34,388 bases of DNA from a bacterium (GCA_024743355.1 JANSWS010000032.1:1-34388), one strand, 5' to 3'. Numbered from the stretch's first letter, positions 12,001 through 18,517 are shown. Notes: generated by a model from the letters alone, not told the origin. Numbers and translations are program-made.

Positions 12001-12916
12001 AGGAATCGATGTTGATCGACGCTCCCTCGATCAAGCCTCCGTTCACATCAATGCGAGCATCCGCCTTGGCGATGGCCGCACCGCCCACCAGTGAAGGCAG
12101 AGAACCGAGCAAGTTGGCTGCTCCTGTCAGCACGGAGTCATAGAAATTGAAGGGTTCATCCTCATCCAGAAAATCATCGGCCGCCTGGGCATCGGCGTTC
12201 AGCTTGACGGCTCCGCCTTTGAGCGTGGCGTCTGTCAGCATAATGGAAGTGCTCACGTCACGTATGTCGACGAAGGGCACCAAATTGATGGCGTCATTCG
12301 ATTCACTAAGCAACTCGAGTTTGCCTGCGGTGAAACTGCTGCCATTCTCGACCTGACTGAGAAGCTGGGCACCACTTCCAATCACAATTTGCTGCGAGGC
12401 GATAATCAGATTGCCAGAGTTTCCGGTAGAGTTTCCATTCAGCAGATCGCTGGCGTTTGCCACTTTGCGGGTAGAGACGACAGCGCCCGCCTCGACTTCC
12501 AACTTGGTTGACTGGATAGACAATCCAGCCCCCAACACCCAGGTTCGGTCGGTCAGCACCAGCTTTCCTGCATCCTCACCCACACCGGGAACAGGGAAGG
12601 GCGCCGCCGAAATCGTCACAGCGTTGCCTGCTGTGGCGTCCAACTCTTGATTACCGCTGGTGTTGGAATCCAGATCCGTCGTCCAAGATGACTTGTCCGT
12701 GCTCCATTCCAACAAACCGCTAGTGGCCGTTCTAAGATAGACTTTCTCCCCGGTGCTAAGAAAGTTGACAGCGTTTCCCGCCAGGTCCGCAGACACCGCC
12801 AGAAGTTGTCGGCTTTCAAGAGGTTCAGCCGTGAGCACGCGATTCAGCCTGCGTCGCTGAAGTTTACGTCGAATTTCCCGTTGTCGTCGTCGGTCTTTGC
12901 CAGCTTGAAAGTTCAT
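1..12916 (-). CDS. Giant LEPR-XLL-type surface repeat protein, 3' end beyond window
   Basis: One frame is open from an ATG at 12916 to the left edge (at least 4305 codons). Translation at many points, including the extreme left edge, stays in the same frame. The N-terminus is Arg/Lys-rich and leads into AEPLESRQLLA (about residues 30-40), resembling the planctomycete LEPR-XLL motif of giant exported proteins. Residues about 45-900 and 1810-4305 are Gly/Ala/Val/Asp/Asn-rich beta-type repeats with a period near 70 residues (patterns such as AxIxxxAxVxAxxxVxVxA followed by GVGxSVAV), like filamentous adhesins. Residues about 905-1810 carry nine GGLxDGxxYYV repeats. No enzymatic domain was seen. 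It lies 62 bases after the FHA gene on the same strand, so co-transcription is likely. The ribosome binding site is weak (GAGAAAG). A surface adhesin or matrix protein is inferred; the C-terminal anchor or secretion signal is outside the window. Confidence 0.9.
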   Translation of the reverse strand, partial: MNFQAGKDRRRQREIRRKLQRRRLNRVLTAEPLESRQLLAVSADLAGNAVNFLSTGEKVYLRTATSGLLEWSTDKSSWTTDLDSNTSGNQELDATAGNAVTISAAPFPVPGVGEDAGKLVLTDRTWVLGAGLSIQSTKLEVEAGAVVSTRKVANASDLLNGNSTGNSGNLIIASQQIVIGSGAQLLSQVENGSSFTAGKLELLSESNDAINLVPFVDIRDVSTSIMLTDATLKGGAVKLNADAQAADDFLDEDEPFNFYDSVLTGAANLLGSLPSLVGGAAIAKADARIDVNGGLIEGASINIDSYARTQADVTALTLLLAVAYGQSSPQAHVNVYGDAAIHSTGDTTVRTSADSILGVSAQQSLTGISTTSEKVNLTLAIGEADIDAVTKLGSNTSLNVGGNLLVESQIGKPVISFLMEPLNPGKEHAVSTSSLAYDDGTLAGAVSIFVDHTNAEARLDGTAVVTGNVDVHTQIDAFATGATAASGVGTSEGITEKIKGKLGRFASQKLYSNALGSLLSRIGVRGRHQTETTLNKQKFGLSAALSYADFNNTAVASIGDNADVRATGDVKVLATATDSPKASATSKVSSSKSFKVDEAGGLPKLEKDSVDSQRDYGASGAVTIGLYTNNVLAEIGSNAYVSGRDVIVESLMAAPYVVQYIWNWNFNNPQFTENLLDPSTYLGKLKGDLGIPSGFFTTYSASQSTAQKGTLSGSLSFIHYDNTSRALIDRNATVVAGRDVSVIASEENDSFNWAGPFLKNGNPTNFFKSTGTEGIGIGGSYGWFEYGNTTVAEIDAGANVTADSLLVFADTDSRNMTFGVNGGASDKLAVNGVMTGIVIANNTLARIDEDAFITTGDGTVTIPIDYDIVRDGDVSPLALKPEFDPLAVDINDNTAVDVDLNTISFNRDHDYETGDSVVYDDGGGVAIGGLIDGATYYVVKVDDSTIRLAASYADAVAATPVTLPLNLTLTEGQKHSFYQGFDPTASGVVDATNNRIDLGFAHELLPGQPVLYSTAGGSKINGLTPGTTYYAIPVFGAPSLIQLADSEDKARAAYWKPDTLATNSVDIDLAGTTGRGHSLLPIEFGQLSALDPSTTLDSNGDGRVTDQDKFIAGIDADLKNYLTTENLLVYARDESQIFNAAGGIAFGRNVGVGGVLAVDLIDRMTQALIGSEEFSLARSEFAPGVGVDSAGTINLGYSHGFQTGDAVVYTAGGDSHIAGLLDGQTYFVRRLSDTTLSLHRTLLAAQNDSSTRFDASTDVNGNLRTIDLGYVHGFQLGDRITYSVEAGQAIDGLVDGATYFVIPLTSTSLALTEDLDSASESFDTVFDPEEVVRGSELNFNYDHEFDADQLVYYTTGGGTSIGGLTNEGVYKVAIVDTTTISLKDLAGNPLTLDNSVAQGISHTLHPVMDASTQVIAPGDRDDATVEMLNLGYIHDLISEDLVRYDALGDSNIGGLTSGNSYYAVVFNGSRIGLAATEEDAFKARLKYFIPSDGTNGFASQSLFDDGNDGSIDTIELYVEHGYQDGDAVVYSAAGGTPIGGLTDGQTYYVINPDPDTTNLAGPESMIKLAATPTDATNGIAITLNASAVPTTDTYHYIRGDNLISLNPTLATAGKGHLIQPNFRMALESTPTGTQTLSLALEPLGAFEETHGIGRPWSASSVNSTENTIDLGYTHGFTTGQRILYEAGSGKPIGGLAEGQVYYAVVVNSTKIQLAESYEEAIKATPEIVELNPSVASGASHAIVSQLRPIPVVDGAANTFRILRHGLLDGESIKYINEGSNDIGGLVNGNSYSVIVVDSDTIQLANPVTPTTPINLDPSASISINQRLSQVGDSTGSVNVNGGSASVVSNNTGDIISVTVAASSTSKKRTGRKFSKSTNTHDNDAAKYGVAFSGNVTIGIITDQTLARLNYANVFTTAGDLNIKAFNDSSIGMGAGAFALSKSTSSPTGIAGALTVTVISNQTEALIVDSQVNVSGNVKLQSDATSAIVGVAMGGGIAKGGVGLAGSVVVNVIKNTTRALIESNSLVLASQDVQLTANETNRIIGVSGAGGISYGASSYPLDSNFAKKQRGIGAALAFNFIVSRIDKNDREVSGVAAFIRDSDVTAGQNISTDVDLSNAITSIAAGIGFAIGGQDVAAGAISLGVNYVGTKGRSGIARKRQNGVLAGSDVSVDADDQTHVVAVTGTAAVAFGEESAANGLAVGISVVNTGVRSVIKDASVTSTGGDVDLRATSIPTVTSIAAGAAISGEAARQGSFSVSILDANTQAFISGDSTVTADGNVVVQADDQVKIFSLGGSISLGGLTGLGDPTAVLQSLGIANSTLISANKVQAAIDDGATVQANGNRGTSQVFTGKINDDKSRVTENITGVSVAAVSLDSIVTIAAGVTISGVDSPSIAASNTLTIMNEETKAWIGKSASVNQASSGEATAQSVYVRSGERTNLDGIAGALAANWYNGSVGVGVDVAVVNNDIQSYIDSGANIEAQNNVVVNALSEQDLLSVAAAVAIAKETGLAGGVGVSVYNITTTAEVLGANAGLSLAGAKLSAGGSVVVNAENNFVIEVGNGSLGFGTDNGVAGAIGVPIITKTTEARIGSSATVDAFANRAGIAVNSGDFSTFGGANQSGEIGQADLDYTHLPTADDQSYFKDRNAAPGKLSGFKGVSVTAIAADSVELYGVGAAISPQNSLAVTVGFSHIDTTTVAAVEANANVNQNTSGSSSEQSVHVASGTDLFMRTVMGAVALGGSKVGSPAVDVIFVSLDTQAFIDKSANVSARDDIQVLALAEEDLIGVSVAIAGSLGGSFAGAGSAVAAKLNNTTYAFVDDGATLSAGNNVRVYAEDKTDADIISGGVGLALASGGGVGASINVGLIDKDTQAWIGAASVDALGGNSTFTTFTGEESNGNAATTNIRGVGVGAYALEDVFVLSVAGAGGTVTGVAGAVNWQTFNSDTTAEIRDGALINQGVDNNTLAHVDQDVYVVALNKVNSSGIAGALGLTAGLGIGAGLDVGALGNATVAMAAGDINARRDVRVAATSDREILSVAAAGSIGAVALTGGVSHWVISGDINGNYSVGGVTADALKAQNGTQSDTATASTLQTSTNVSPGYTAFGNNIRGDNTGEVANLANGVLSGLTDFSEFFTANHFAETRTEIGLNANVAAGRDVEVVAREDNDLDIAGGSVNFSFAGAGAGIGLLSLSSPVIARIGINAGVSAIGKVEVSALSDQSADAFGIAGSGNLIGGAAAFSRIRNNGLLSASVLDGASVTNAANVDVTAKHRADLYARAGSGGLGIGVAGVSGSLMDSSGTVEAFVEGTLGEFDNKVGNVNISATSDIDNDASEGQTSYAIGVAGGAIASVGVAATSTVAPVVNGAIGSGAAVYSSGAVNVVSEADVESNTVATNINGGALTVGASFANSTTAPAVTAEVGLGTVVEGASIDVLALNNFDRSGNPRNKQSRAKATSGTGAVITFLGAEATAEAKGNANAIIGSGADLKAITTDINVLALSSNKAYGEGDGNAFSFLGKGDANGVATLESLTGVSVADSVNMNAANNLTLRARTRDYADAWGDAGDRAAIQFSRGAGDMQVDNSTDIAVLSTSELVAENTLTIEAFADHFSNTRGSSDVGDFGLSLGSNIRTEANSVVNTAVDVDIDAAKLQANQVILRSRMNSLNATTDADSVAPYQFGADTDAYSELRTNTTTVLDLAGTEIIGVAGVQLISDHLQALTKSDGLADANALGGDTDVSAENFATIRSNIAADSSTVITTPSLKVAAELPVNGQLRLEENPRRIKALFDGGTVTTSDTTTDIQRDVLFNAKVNVASSGPVLEINQAGQVVTQTGGVTFTPGSTIVVDAITNTNPLQGNVVFAMPGQVGTRSLRGSSVVDLRKAFIQVKIDNDSPADLQINRIDVLNENGGVSITRPSDLTTDTLNIQQTVSQGSSIIDIENSKNIILAGDIEDSFGTTSITAESGNITRTSASHDIFTANLMLNAPAGNIGAGSESKNRIGVRAASDSQNTVLSVLASGNIYLQQAAGIAAVKEIASSGGNADLFSVGNIIDGSGENQAADIAGQKIILDSNGSVGFLADPLEINTGSTAGALSAAGDAGVYLTELSGGISVDQLHSENGNIVFSQIDAPGDVETFDVTASGHLSAANGSIILNLADDVTFAAGSQITAKSAIDVLVDRAIVADDVGVTVSFDASLIGDAIFNLTTGDDPDQVLIKQLTKAGSFHTGLGNDAIIVASDAMRLDAIAASLTLDAGGDADTLTLNASGASDVGVSGTFDDSPEPGYSTRVTDFEMSGTIDYTAFEEISL
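7480..10204 (-). repeat. Nine protein-level 'GGLxDGxxYYV' repeats inside the giant gene
   Basis: Nine diverged copies of one motif begin, in reading order, at about 10204, 9925, 9334, 9115, 8902, 8629, 8371, 7909 and 7633. Each has the form LGYxHGFxxGDxVxY, then GGGxxIGGLxDG, then YYVxxxxxxxIxLA. Spacing varies from 213 to 591 bases, so the copies are separated by unique linkers. The same kind of repeat occurs in other very large bacterial exported proteins, but I cannot put a family name to it. The copies differ at DNA level, so they are old or under selection at protein level and are not a recent tandem expansion. Confidence 0.85.
9593..9628 (-). other. EF-hand/dockerin-like calcium loop in the giant protein
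   Basis: Residues about 1097-1108 read DSNGDGRVTDQD. Oxygen ligands fall at positions 1, 3, 5, 9 and 12, as in EF-hand or dockerin type I loops. It sits in the longest linker of the nine-copy repeat region, between copies two and three. Calcium binding is inferred from the pattern only; a single loop would not make a full dockerin. Confidence 0.55.
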
Positions 12917-12978
12917 TGTCAAGTCTTTCTCGTACTTCTGTGTACTATCCGCCTTTAGTCAGCCAGCCAAGCTAGCGA

Positions 12979-13422
12979 TCAAATGACGCCGGAGTTCTCG
13001 GTCTGCGGGCTCCGGTAGTCGTGAATCATGTTGGAGGAATCCTGGGGAACAGCAGCCTCCGCTCCCGCTTCGTAAATCCAGATCCGAAACGTCGTATCTC
13101 CGGCTACGATGTTGTCGCCCTCGCGGGCCGCGACTGGCTGGTGCACGTCTAGGTCGTTGACTCGCGTTCCGTTGCTGCTGCCTAAATCGCAGATCCACCA
13201 ATGGCCTTCAGAGAATTTGGCCAGAAAATGCTTGCGCGACATGCGAGGGTCACAGACCGGTAGATCACAGGTTTGTGAACGTCCAACCAGCAGCATGCTG
13301 TCCGAGATAGCCGTGCAGTCGAGGCCACGCGAGGGACCTTCCGCGACCTTCAGACAGATACGGGAACGCATGGCTTTCCCGTCTGCGGTGCGGCCGAAAG
13401 GGGTGTTGTTGAGATTTTCCAT
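12979..13422 (-). CDS. FHA-domain protein
   Basis: A 147-residue cytoplasmic protein consisting almost entirely of one forkhead-associated domain. The hallmark residues are present: GRS (47-49), SRKH (62-65) and DLGSSNGTRVN (79-89), which in this family bind phosphothreonine peptides. There is no signal peptide or membrane segment. The ATG at 13422 is preceded by only a weak GAG; an internal Met at residue 18 (MRSRICLKV) would still leave the whole domain intact. The gene lies 62 bases upstream of the giant surface-protein gene and downstream of a Ser/Thr kinase gene on the same strand. A role as phospho-reader for that kinase is plausible but inferred from position only. Confidence 0.9.
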   Translation of the reverse strand: MENLNNTPFGRTADGKAMRSRICLKVAEGPSRGLDCTAISDSMLLVGRSQTCDLPVCDPRMSRKHFLAKFSEGHWWICDLGSSNGTRVNDLDVHQPVAAREGDNIVAGDTTFRIWIYEAGAEAAVPQDSSNMIHDYRSPQTENSGVI

Positions 13423-13964
13423 CGTTTAGCTCGCGATAAACGCTTGGCTTGGGGTGTCGCGCGAGAAGCCAAAGCCCAGCTAACTAATCTGCAAAATCCG
13501 AGAGAACGCGGACAGAATTTCTAAAGTTCGCCCGCGCTTTTTCACAAATTGCCAATCCAACTAGAAAAGAAATGCCCTGGCTCGACGATCCGGAACCGGA
13601 TAATCGATGCTCAAGACGCTACGAGGCTAGACACTCTCACGCGGAATAACGTTTCCGCCGGGCCTCGGAAGAAGGGGCTTGGCAGTTCTCTGGTGAGCTA
13701 TCACCAGCTCCGGTGTCAGTGCTTTTCTGACTGTTCGCACGTGCGCGCGTCGTTGGATGCCGGCCCGATCAACTTTGGGCCCTGCGACTTTGGGCTCGTG
13801 CTTGTTTGAGCTGAATTTCGTCCCAAATCCGACGGTTCTGCTCGTCAAACGGACGGTCGCGACCCAATCCGAAAACTTTAGCCGGGGTTCGTTTCGGTTT
13901 TCGGATAGCTTGCAACAGAGGATGCCGTTTGTAGAGCTGTACCGATGTGTTGCCAGGAGAAAAA
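13423..13964. other. Intergenic region upstream of the FHA gene
   Basis: This 542-base gap separates the PEP-CTERM gene from the FHA gene. It should contain the promoter for the FHA-giant gene pair, but I could not place one with confidence. The only clear structure is the 10-base inverted repeat at 13867-13906. Short open frames here have no recognisable protein features. Confidence 0.5.
13867..13906 (-). terminator. Perfect 10-bp inverted repeat, possible terminator
   Basis: The arms ATCCGAAAAC (13867-13876) and GTTTTCGGAT (13897-13906) are exact reverse complements around a 20-base loop, about 60 bases after the PEP-CTERM stop codon. Position suits a transcript end, but no T-run follows on either strand, so a classical intrinsic terminator is not certain. 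It could instead be a protein-binding site. Confidence 0.4.
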
Positions 13965-14531
13965 TTAAATCGCCACTCCCTTCCGCAGACGGATACGACA
14001 GATCATCGTCAACATGAGAAGCAACGAACCGCTACCAGGTTCCGGGACAAATGTGAAATTACCCCGAGTGTTGTTGCTGGCGGCGTGGCCAAAGGTGAAG
14101 GTCAAAACATCGACATCAATGCCCACCGAATCGCCATTGTCTGTCACAAAGATCTCTTCAGGGTCTGCTCCCCCAACGCGATTGGCTGACAGTGTAAAAC
14201 CAAAACCGCCGGCAAATGGATCATCCAGTAGACCGTCGCCGTTTGTGTCGGCCCAAGAACCGCCATAATCCACATCGGCTAACGTAATCGTGAAAGGCAG
14301 CGAAGGATTACCGGAGCTGCTAACCGAGAAGCTGACGTCCGGAGTCAAATCCCCAACGCTATCGAAGCGGACCGTGCCCGTAACCCGATCTAAATTAGCG
14401 ACAAAGGCAGCGCCAGCATCGCTGGACTGAAACTCCACTCCTTCGTATACGTAAATGATGTCAGCGAACGCTGCAGAACCCAGGGCGTACACCGACAACA
14501 TGGCCAAACAAAGCGATCGCAATTTCAACAT
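13965..14531 (-). CDS. Small exported PEP-CTERM protein
   Basis: This 188-residue protein has a signal peptide (hydrophobic residues 5-22, likely cleavage after AFA at 23). Its body is acidic, beta-type and aromatic-poor. The C-terminal sorting signal is VPEPGSGS, then a hydrophobic stretch, then basic RIRLRKG. PEP-CTERM signals are recognised by exosortase-type systems, so the mature protein is expected at the cell surface or in extracellular polymer. A DTNGDGLLDD segment near the middle may bind calcium. The start is supported by AAAGGA about 6 bases before the ATG. No catalytic domain was recognised. It lies between the kinase gene and the FHA gene on the same strand, but gaps of over 400 bases on both sides argue for its own transcript. 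Confidence 0.85.
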   Translation of the reverse strand: MLKLRSLCLAMLSVYALGSAAFADIIYVYEGVEFQSSDAGAAFVANLDRVTGTVRFDSVGDLTPDVSFSVSSSGNPSLPFTITLADVDYGGSWADTNGDGLLDDPFAGGFGFTLSANRVGGADPEEIFVTDNGDSVGIDVDVLTFTFGHAASNNTRGNFTFVPEPGSGSLLLMLTMICRIRLRKGVAI

Positions 14532-14959
14532 GACATTCCTTTCGACAGTTCATCTGATCGACAGAACGCTGCTTTCCCAGCAGTGCGACGGTTCGTTCTC
14601 TAGATCGATACAAATCGAATCCAAGCGACTGCCCAACGAGCAAGCCAATTGCAGCAAAGTCGAGCTGCGGTCCACCGGCTCGGGCTGGGGAAAAGGTGCG
14701 GCCATCGAGGAAGCGAAGGACGCGCCCGGCTTGGGTTTATGGCCGCTTTCCCTGACGCTGGCCAACTGAGAAAAAACAGTCTCGCAATGGTTTCTGCAAA
14801 GCTTCCACGAGCGCGGACACGAATCTGTAGATTTTTGTGAAATATTGGCCTTGCGACACAGTTGGGTGGGGAGAGCATGCTCCTTCATCCATTCCGGCAG
14901 ACACTACAGGTCCGATATTCCTCAAAGTCGAACGTGCGTAGAGGTGCGGACTACCGTGT
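14532..14959. other. Intergenic region between kinase and PEP-CTERM genes
   Basis: This 428-base gap follows the kinase stop and precedes the PEP-CTERM start. Apart from the Shine-Dalgarno sequence just before the PEP-CTERM ATG, I see no RNA gene, terminator hairpin with a T-run, or convincing promoter. Short open frames on both strands here look like chance. Confidence 0.5.
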
Positions 14960-17900
14960 TTATTCGCCAGCTTGCGTTTCCGCGTAGCCTCGAGTTGCGT
15001 CCCACAGGTTGACTTCCCCGGTCGAAGTTCCGGCGGCAATCTGCTTGCCACTGGGGCTCCAGCGTACGGACCAAAATTCGCCGCTACGGCGAATGCTGCT
15101 CAGTGCCATGACTTGGCTGCCCGTAATGGGATCCCAAATTCGGACCGATCCATCGCGACTGGAACTGGCGATTCTCTGCCCCGAAGGACTCCAATCGACG
15201 TTCCATACGGGTCCAGAATGGCCCATGAGTTGTATTTGCTGGATTCCATCGGGCATGCTCCAGACTTTCGCCAAGTCATCCGTGCTGCAAGACACCAAAC
15301 TTGTACCGTCGGGACTCCAGCTGAGATCTTCAACGGGTAAATCGTGTGCCTTGAATCTGCCAACGATGGCACCCACTTCTTGATCCCAAATTTCTATGCT
15401 TCCATCATCACATCCTGCCGCCAGCACATCGCCACCACGGTTCCAAGCCAAACACCTCGCTCCATGCATCAGCTGCATTTTGTGATTTCTTTCGTTACGC
15501 TCGAGATCCCAAATAAACAATTTCTTGTCTCCGCCGCTACTTGCCAACCACTTTTCGTCGCGGCTCCAGGCCACTGCTATGGCCTCCATGTCATGCGCTT
15601 GGATGGATCGCAAACATGTATAATCCTCCGCATCCCAGATCCGCACGCTGCCTGGACGATCCGCCGTGGCCAGCTTCATACCACTCGGACTCCAGCGAAC
15701 CGATTCGGCTGCCATGGGATAATCGGTCAGAACGTGTCGCTTCGCGCCATCGGCAAGATCCCAGATGTGAACCGCGCCATCACGACCTATCACGGCCAGA
15801 GAATTCCCATGCGGATGCCAGTCAATGCATTGGGTGCGGGTTGTCAAAGTCCCCAAAGTCGCGAGTGTCCCTTCGTCGCATTGCCATAAAAGGGCTGCCC
15901 TTTGTTCGCCAACCGACAGGATGCGTTTGCCGTCCGGGCTCCATGTTGCGGCATAAACCTGGTTGGGATGTCCTAGCAATTCGTCCTGTAACTGAAATGT
16001 CTGTGCATTCCAAATTCGGAGAGAACGGTCATCACTTCCGGATAGGAGCAAGTTACCGTCCGGGCTCCATTCCAGACAACGGACGGAAGCCGTGTGTCCG
16101 AGTAAGGTGTTTAAAGGGCGTTCACTCTTATCGTCCCAGACCTGAAGTCTGCCCGTCGTATCACTGGAGATCCACAACGCGATGTCTGGCTGTCCGTCCG
16201 AAAATCGGACGAACCAACCGGGGATATCACGCACACGCTGACCTTGAGCCAGGTTCCACAGTCCGCCTCGGTTCTGCCACCAGTTTCCAGCGAACAAGTG
16301 TGTTCCGTCCGGGCTCCATTGAATGGAAGTGATCGAAAAAATCTCTGCTTCCTCTCCAATTCGACTTGGCATGGCATCCCCAGCTAGTTCCGCGACATAC
16401 AGATCATTACCGTTTCCAAAGGCCACGTGTTTCGAGTTGGGAGACCAGCGGACACCGAGGACTTCGCCTTGAGGCTGTTGATACTCTCGGCTCACTTCCC
16501 AGGTTTCTGTGTCCCAAATTGAAAGCGTGTGTTGTCGATAACCAACCGCCAAAAATCGACCGTCCGGACTCCAGTCAAGGCTCAACACAGCCGCATGGGG
16601 ACTCTCGAGTGTATGAGCCAGACTGCCGGCTGAAACGTTCCAGACACTGACGTCACCGTTGTCTTGCGCGAGAGCGGCCCTTTCACCGTCGGGGCTCCAA
16701 CTGACCGCGTGAAATCGCAATACGCGCTCCGCAGGAGTAAAGATGCGTTCGTGCCTATTGCATAAAGCGTTCAGAAAATACCACTCCCAGCCACGCATTT
16801 CGGGCAGACCTTCCCTGGGAGTCCAGTGTTGCAGCAGGTCGGAAACTCTGGGAATGCCCGACTTCAGAATGGCTTCAGCTGCCAGGTTCATTTCTGCGAA
16901 GTAGAGTGTTTGCTGCAGTGCCTGACGGCTGCTGTTCGCTATGCTCAAGGCATCGACTGCTTGGTTGCGCAATCCGGCTTCTCGAAAGGAGGCCGCAACG
17001 GCGCCCACGATGGTCAGAATCGACAAGAGGATCAGCAGAGCGAGTGCATTGGCCAGTGACTGGTTGCGGCGGCGCCAACGACGGAGCTTCTCCGACATCG
17101 GCATTTTTCTAGCGCGAATGGGTTGATCGGAGAGAAAATTCAGCAGATCACCAGCCATGTCTGCTGCCGATTCGTATCGGGCATCCGGCACATGCTCAAT
17201 CGCTTTGCAAACGATCGTCTCAAGGTCGCGAGGTATGTGCGGGTCGATGCTCGAAAGCTTCGCCGGAGAACCTCGTTCAATGCTGCGGACCAACTGAAGC
17301 CGATCCGATGCTTCAAAAGCCGGTCGTAAGGCCAGTAATTCGTACAGACTCAAACCCAATGCATATAGGTCAGAGCGTCCGTCGCATTCGCCGCGAAATC
17401 TTTCCGGGGCTGTGTATCTCAGTGTCCCCAAGAAATCCCCGGTTTGCGTCAGATCTTCATCATCTGTCTTGGCCAGGCCAAAGTCGGTGAGCCAAGCCAC
17501 GCCATGGCGGTCGTAAATCATATTGGACGGCTTGACATCCCGATGGATAATTCCCCGCTTATGGGCATAGGCCAGGGCGGACGCGATCTGATTGCCAATG
17601 CCAGCGATCTGTCTGTAGCGATTGGTAATCGAAGTGTTGGTCGCGCGCGTGGCCGGCACATCACGAATTCCGTTGTTGTCTCGCTCGTTTCCTGATGCGT
17701 CTTGGTCGAACTCACAGCTTGGGCTCTCAGCGGCAAGTTGCATGGCGATAGATTGCAGGCTGACTTGCTTGGATTCGTTCGGCAGGCGTTGGATGAGTTT
17801 GTCCACGCTGACTCCATCGATCAGCTGCATTACCAAGAAGTAGTGCTCTTGATCTCGGCCAAATTCGAACAGCGGGACCACATTCGTATGGTGAATGCCT

Positions 17901-18310
17901 GCGATTGCCCGAGCCTCGCGTTCGAAGCGTGCCAAGCTACGCGGATCCGAGGACAATCGCTGCGGAAGAATCTTGAGGGCAACCCGACGGTCTACTGCCG
18001 TATGCCGGGCCTCGTAAATCACGCCCATGCCTCCTCGCCCGATCTCGCGAATCAGCTCGTAGCCGCCCACGCGGTCGGGCGGAGGGGTGGGCTTCGTGTC
18101 AGCTGTTAGCAAATCCGACTTAGCTCGTTCGAGCACCGAGAGCATGGGAAATAAGTCTCGGATTTCAGCGGCTAGTTCCGGATATTTGGCACAGTACTCG
18201 GAGATTAGAGGAGCCTCACCCGCTTGTTGACGAGAAACATATTCATCCGCCAACTCGTCGATAAGATCGTGCTCTATGGAGGCGCCCGAATGGCTATCTT
18301 CGCTTGTCAT
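14960..18310 (-). CDS. Membrane Ser/Thr protein kinase with C-terminal WD40 propellers
   Basis: A 1116-residue planctomycete-style kinase. Residues 10-65 match the usual N-terminal leader of these proteins (ADEYVSRQQAGE, then YPELAAEIRDLFP). The Hanks-type kinase domain spans about 84-395: glycine loop GRGGMG (91-96), catalytic lysine in VALK (113), HRD (256-258) with KPSN, DFG (276-278) and APE (301-303). All key residues are intact. An unusual insert of about 55 residues (176-232) lies between the hinge and the alpha-E helix. One membrane segment (about 419-441) separates the kinase from roughly 14 WD40 blades with recurring WSPDG, enough for two seven-bladed propellers. The start ATG follows GGAAAAG. 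The preceding gene encodes an ECF sigma factor, a recurrent planctomycete pairing. Confidence 0.95.
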   Translation of the reverse strand: MTSEDSHSGASIEHDLIDELADEYVSRQQAGEAPLISEYCAKYPELAAEIRDLFPMLSVLERAKSDLLTADTKPTPPPDRVGGYELIREIGRGGMGVIYEARHTAVDRRVALKILPQRLSSDPRSLARFEREARAIAGIHHTNVVPLFEFGRDQEHYFLVMQLIDGVSVDKLIQRLPNESKQVSLQSIAMQLAAESPSCEFDQDASGNERDNNGIRDVPATRATNTSITNRYRQIAGIGNQIASALAYAHKRGIIHRDVKPSNMIYDRHGVAWLTDFGLAKTDDEDLTQTGDFLGTLRYTAPERFRGECDGRSDLYALGLSLYELLALRPAFEASDRLQLVRSIERGSPAKLSSIDPHIPRDLETIVCKAIEHVPDARYESAADMAGDLLNFLSDQPIRARKMPMSEKLRRWRRRNQSLANALALLILLSILTIVGAVAASFREAGLRNQAVDALSIANSSRQALQQTLYFAEMNLAAEAILKSGIPRVSDLLQHWTPREGLPEMRGWEWYFLNALCNRHERIFTPAERVLRFHAVSWSPDGERAALAQDNGDVSVWNVSAGSLAHTLESPHAAVLSLDWSPDGRFLAVGYRQHTLSIWDTETWEVSREYQQPQGEVLGVRWSPNSKHVAFGNGNDLYVAELAGDAMPSRIGEEAEIFSITSIQWSPDGTHLFAGNWWQNRGGLWNLAQGQRVRDIPGWFVRFSDGQPDIALWISSDTTGRLQVWDDKSERPLNTLLGHTASVRCLEWSPDGNLLLSGSDDRSLRIWNAQTFQLQDELLGHPNQVYAATWSPDGKRILSVGEQRAALLWQCDEGTLATLGTLTTRTQCIDWHPHGNSLAVIGRDGAVHIWDLADGAKRHVLTDYPMAAESVRWSPSGMKLATADRPGSVRIWDAEDYTCLRSIQAHDMEAIAVAWSRDEKWLASSGGDKKLFIWDLERNERNHKMQLMHGARCLAWNRGGDVLAAGCDDGSIEIWDQEVGAIVGRFKAHDLPVEDLSWSPDGTSLVSCSTDDLAKVWSMPDGIQQIQLMGHSGPVWNVDWSPSGQRIASSSRDGSVRIWDPITGSQVMALSSIRRSGEFWSVRWSPSGKQIAAGTSTGEVNLWDATRGYAETQAGE

Positions 18311-18517
18311 GCTTACTTTTCCGTGCGATACCTGCCATCGGGTTCACTCTTGCAATCCCGTCATTGGTGAGGCTTCGAAATCTACAGCTCCGTAGAAATC
18401 ATAGCGAATGAAAGTGTGGGTGACGGATTCGTCAGCGCCCAGACGGTTTGCTATCACTGCCAAAGGAAATCCAAGAAAAGATTGGTGGGGCTCCCGCCGG
18501 CCTAAAGTTCTTCAGGT

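Noticed and set aside
14550-14888. A 112-codon - strand frame between the kinase and PEP-CTERM genes.
   Set aside because: It overlaps other chance frames, lacks a Shine-Dalgarno and has no family resemblance.
15541-16332. A 263-codon + strand frame opposite the WD40 kinase.
   Set aside because: Antisense to clear WD40 repeats; its Ser/Arg/Pro-rich translation is what the opposite strand of such repeats gives.
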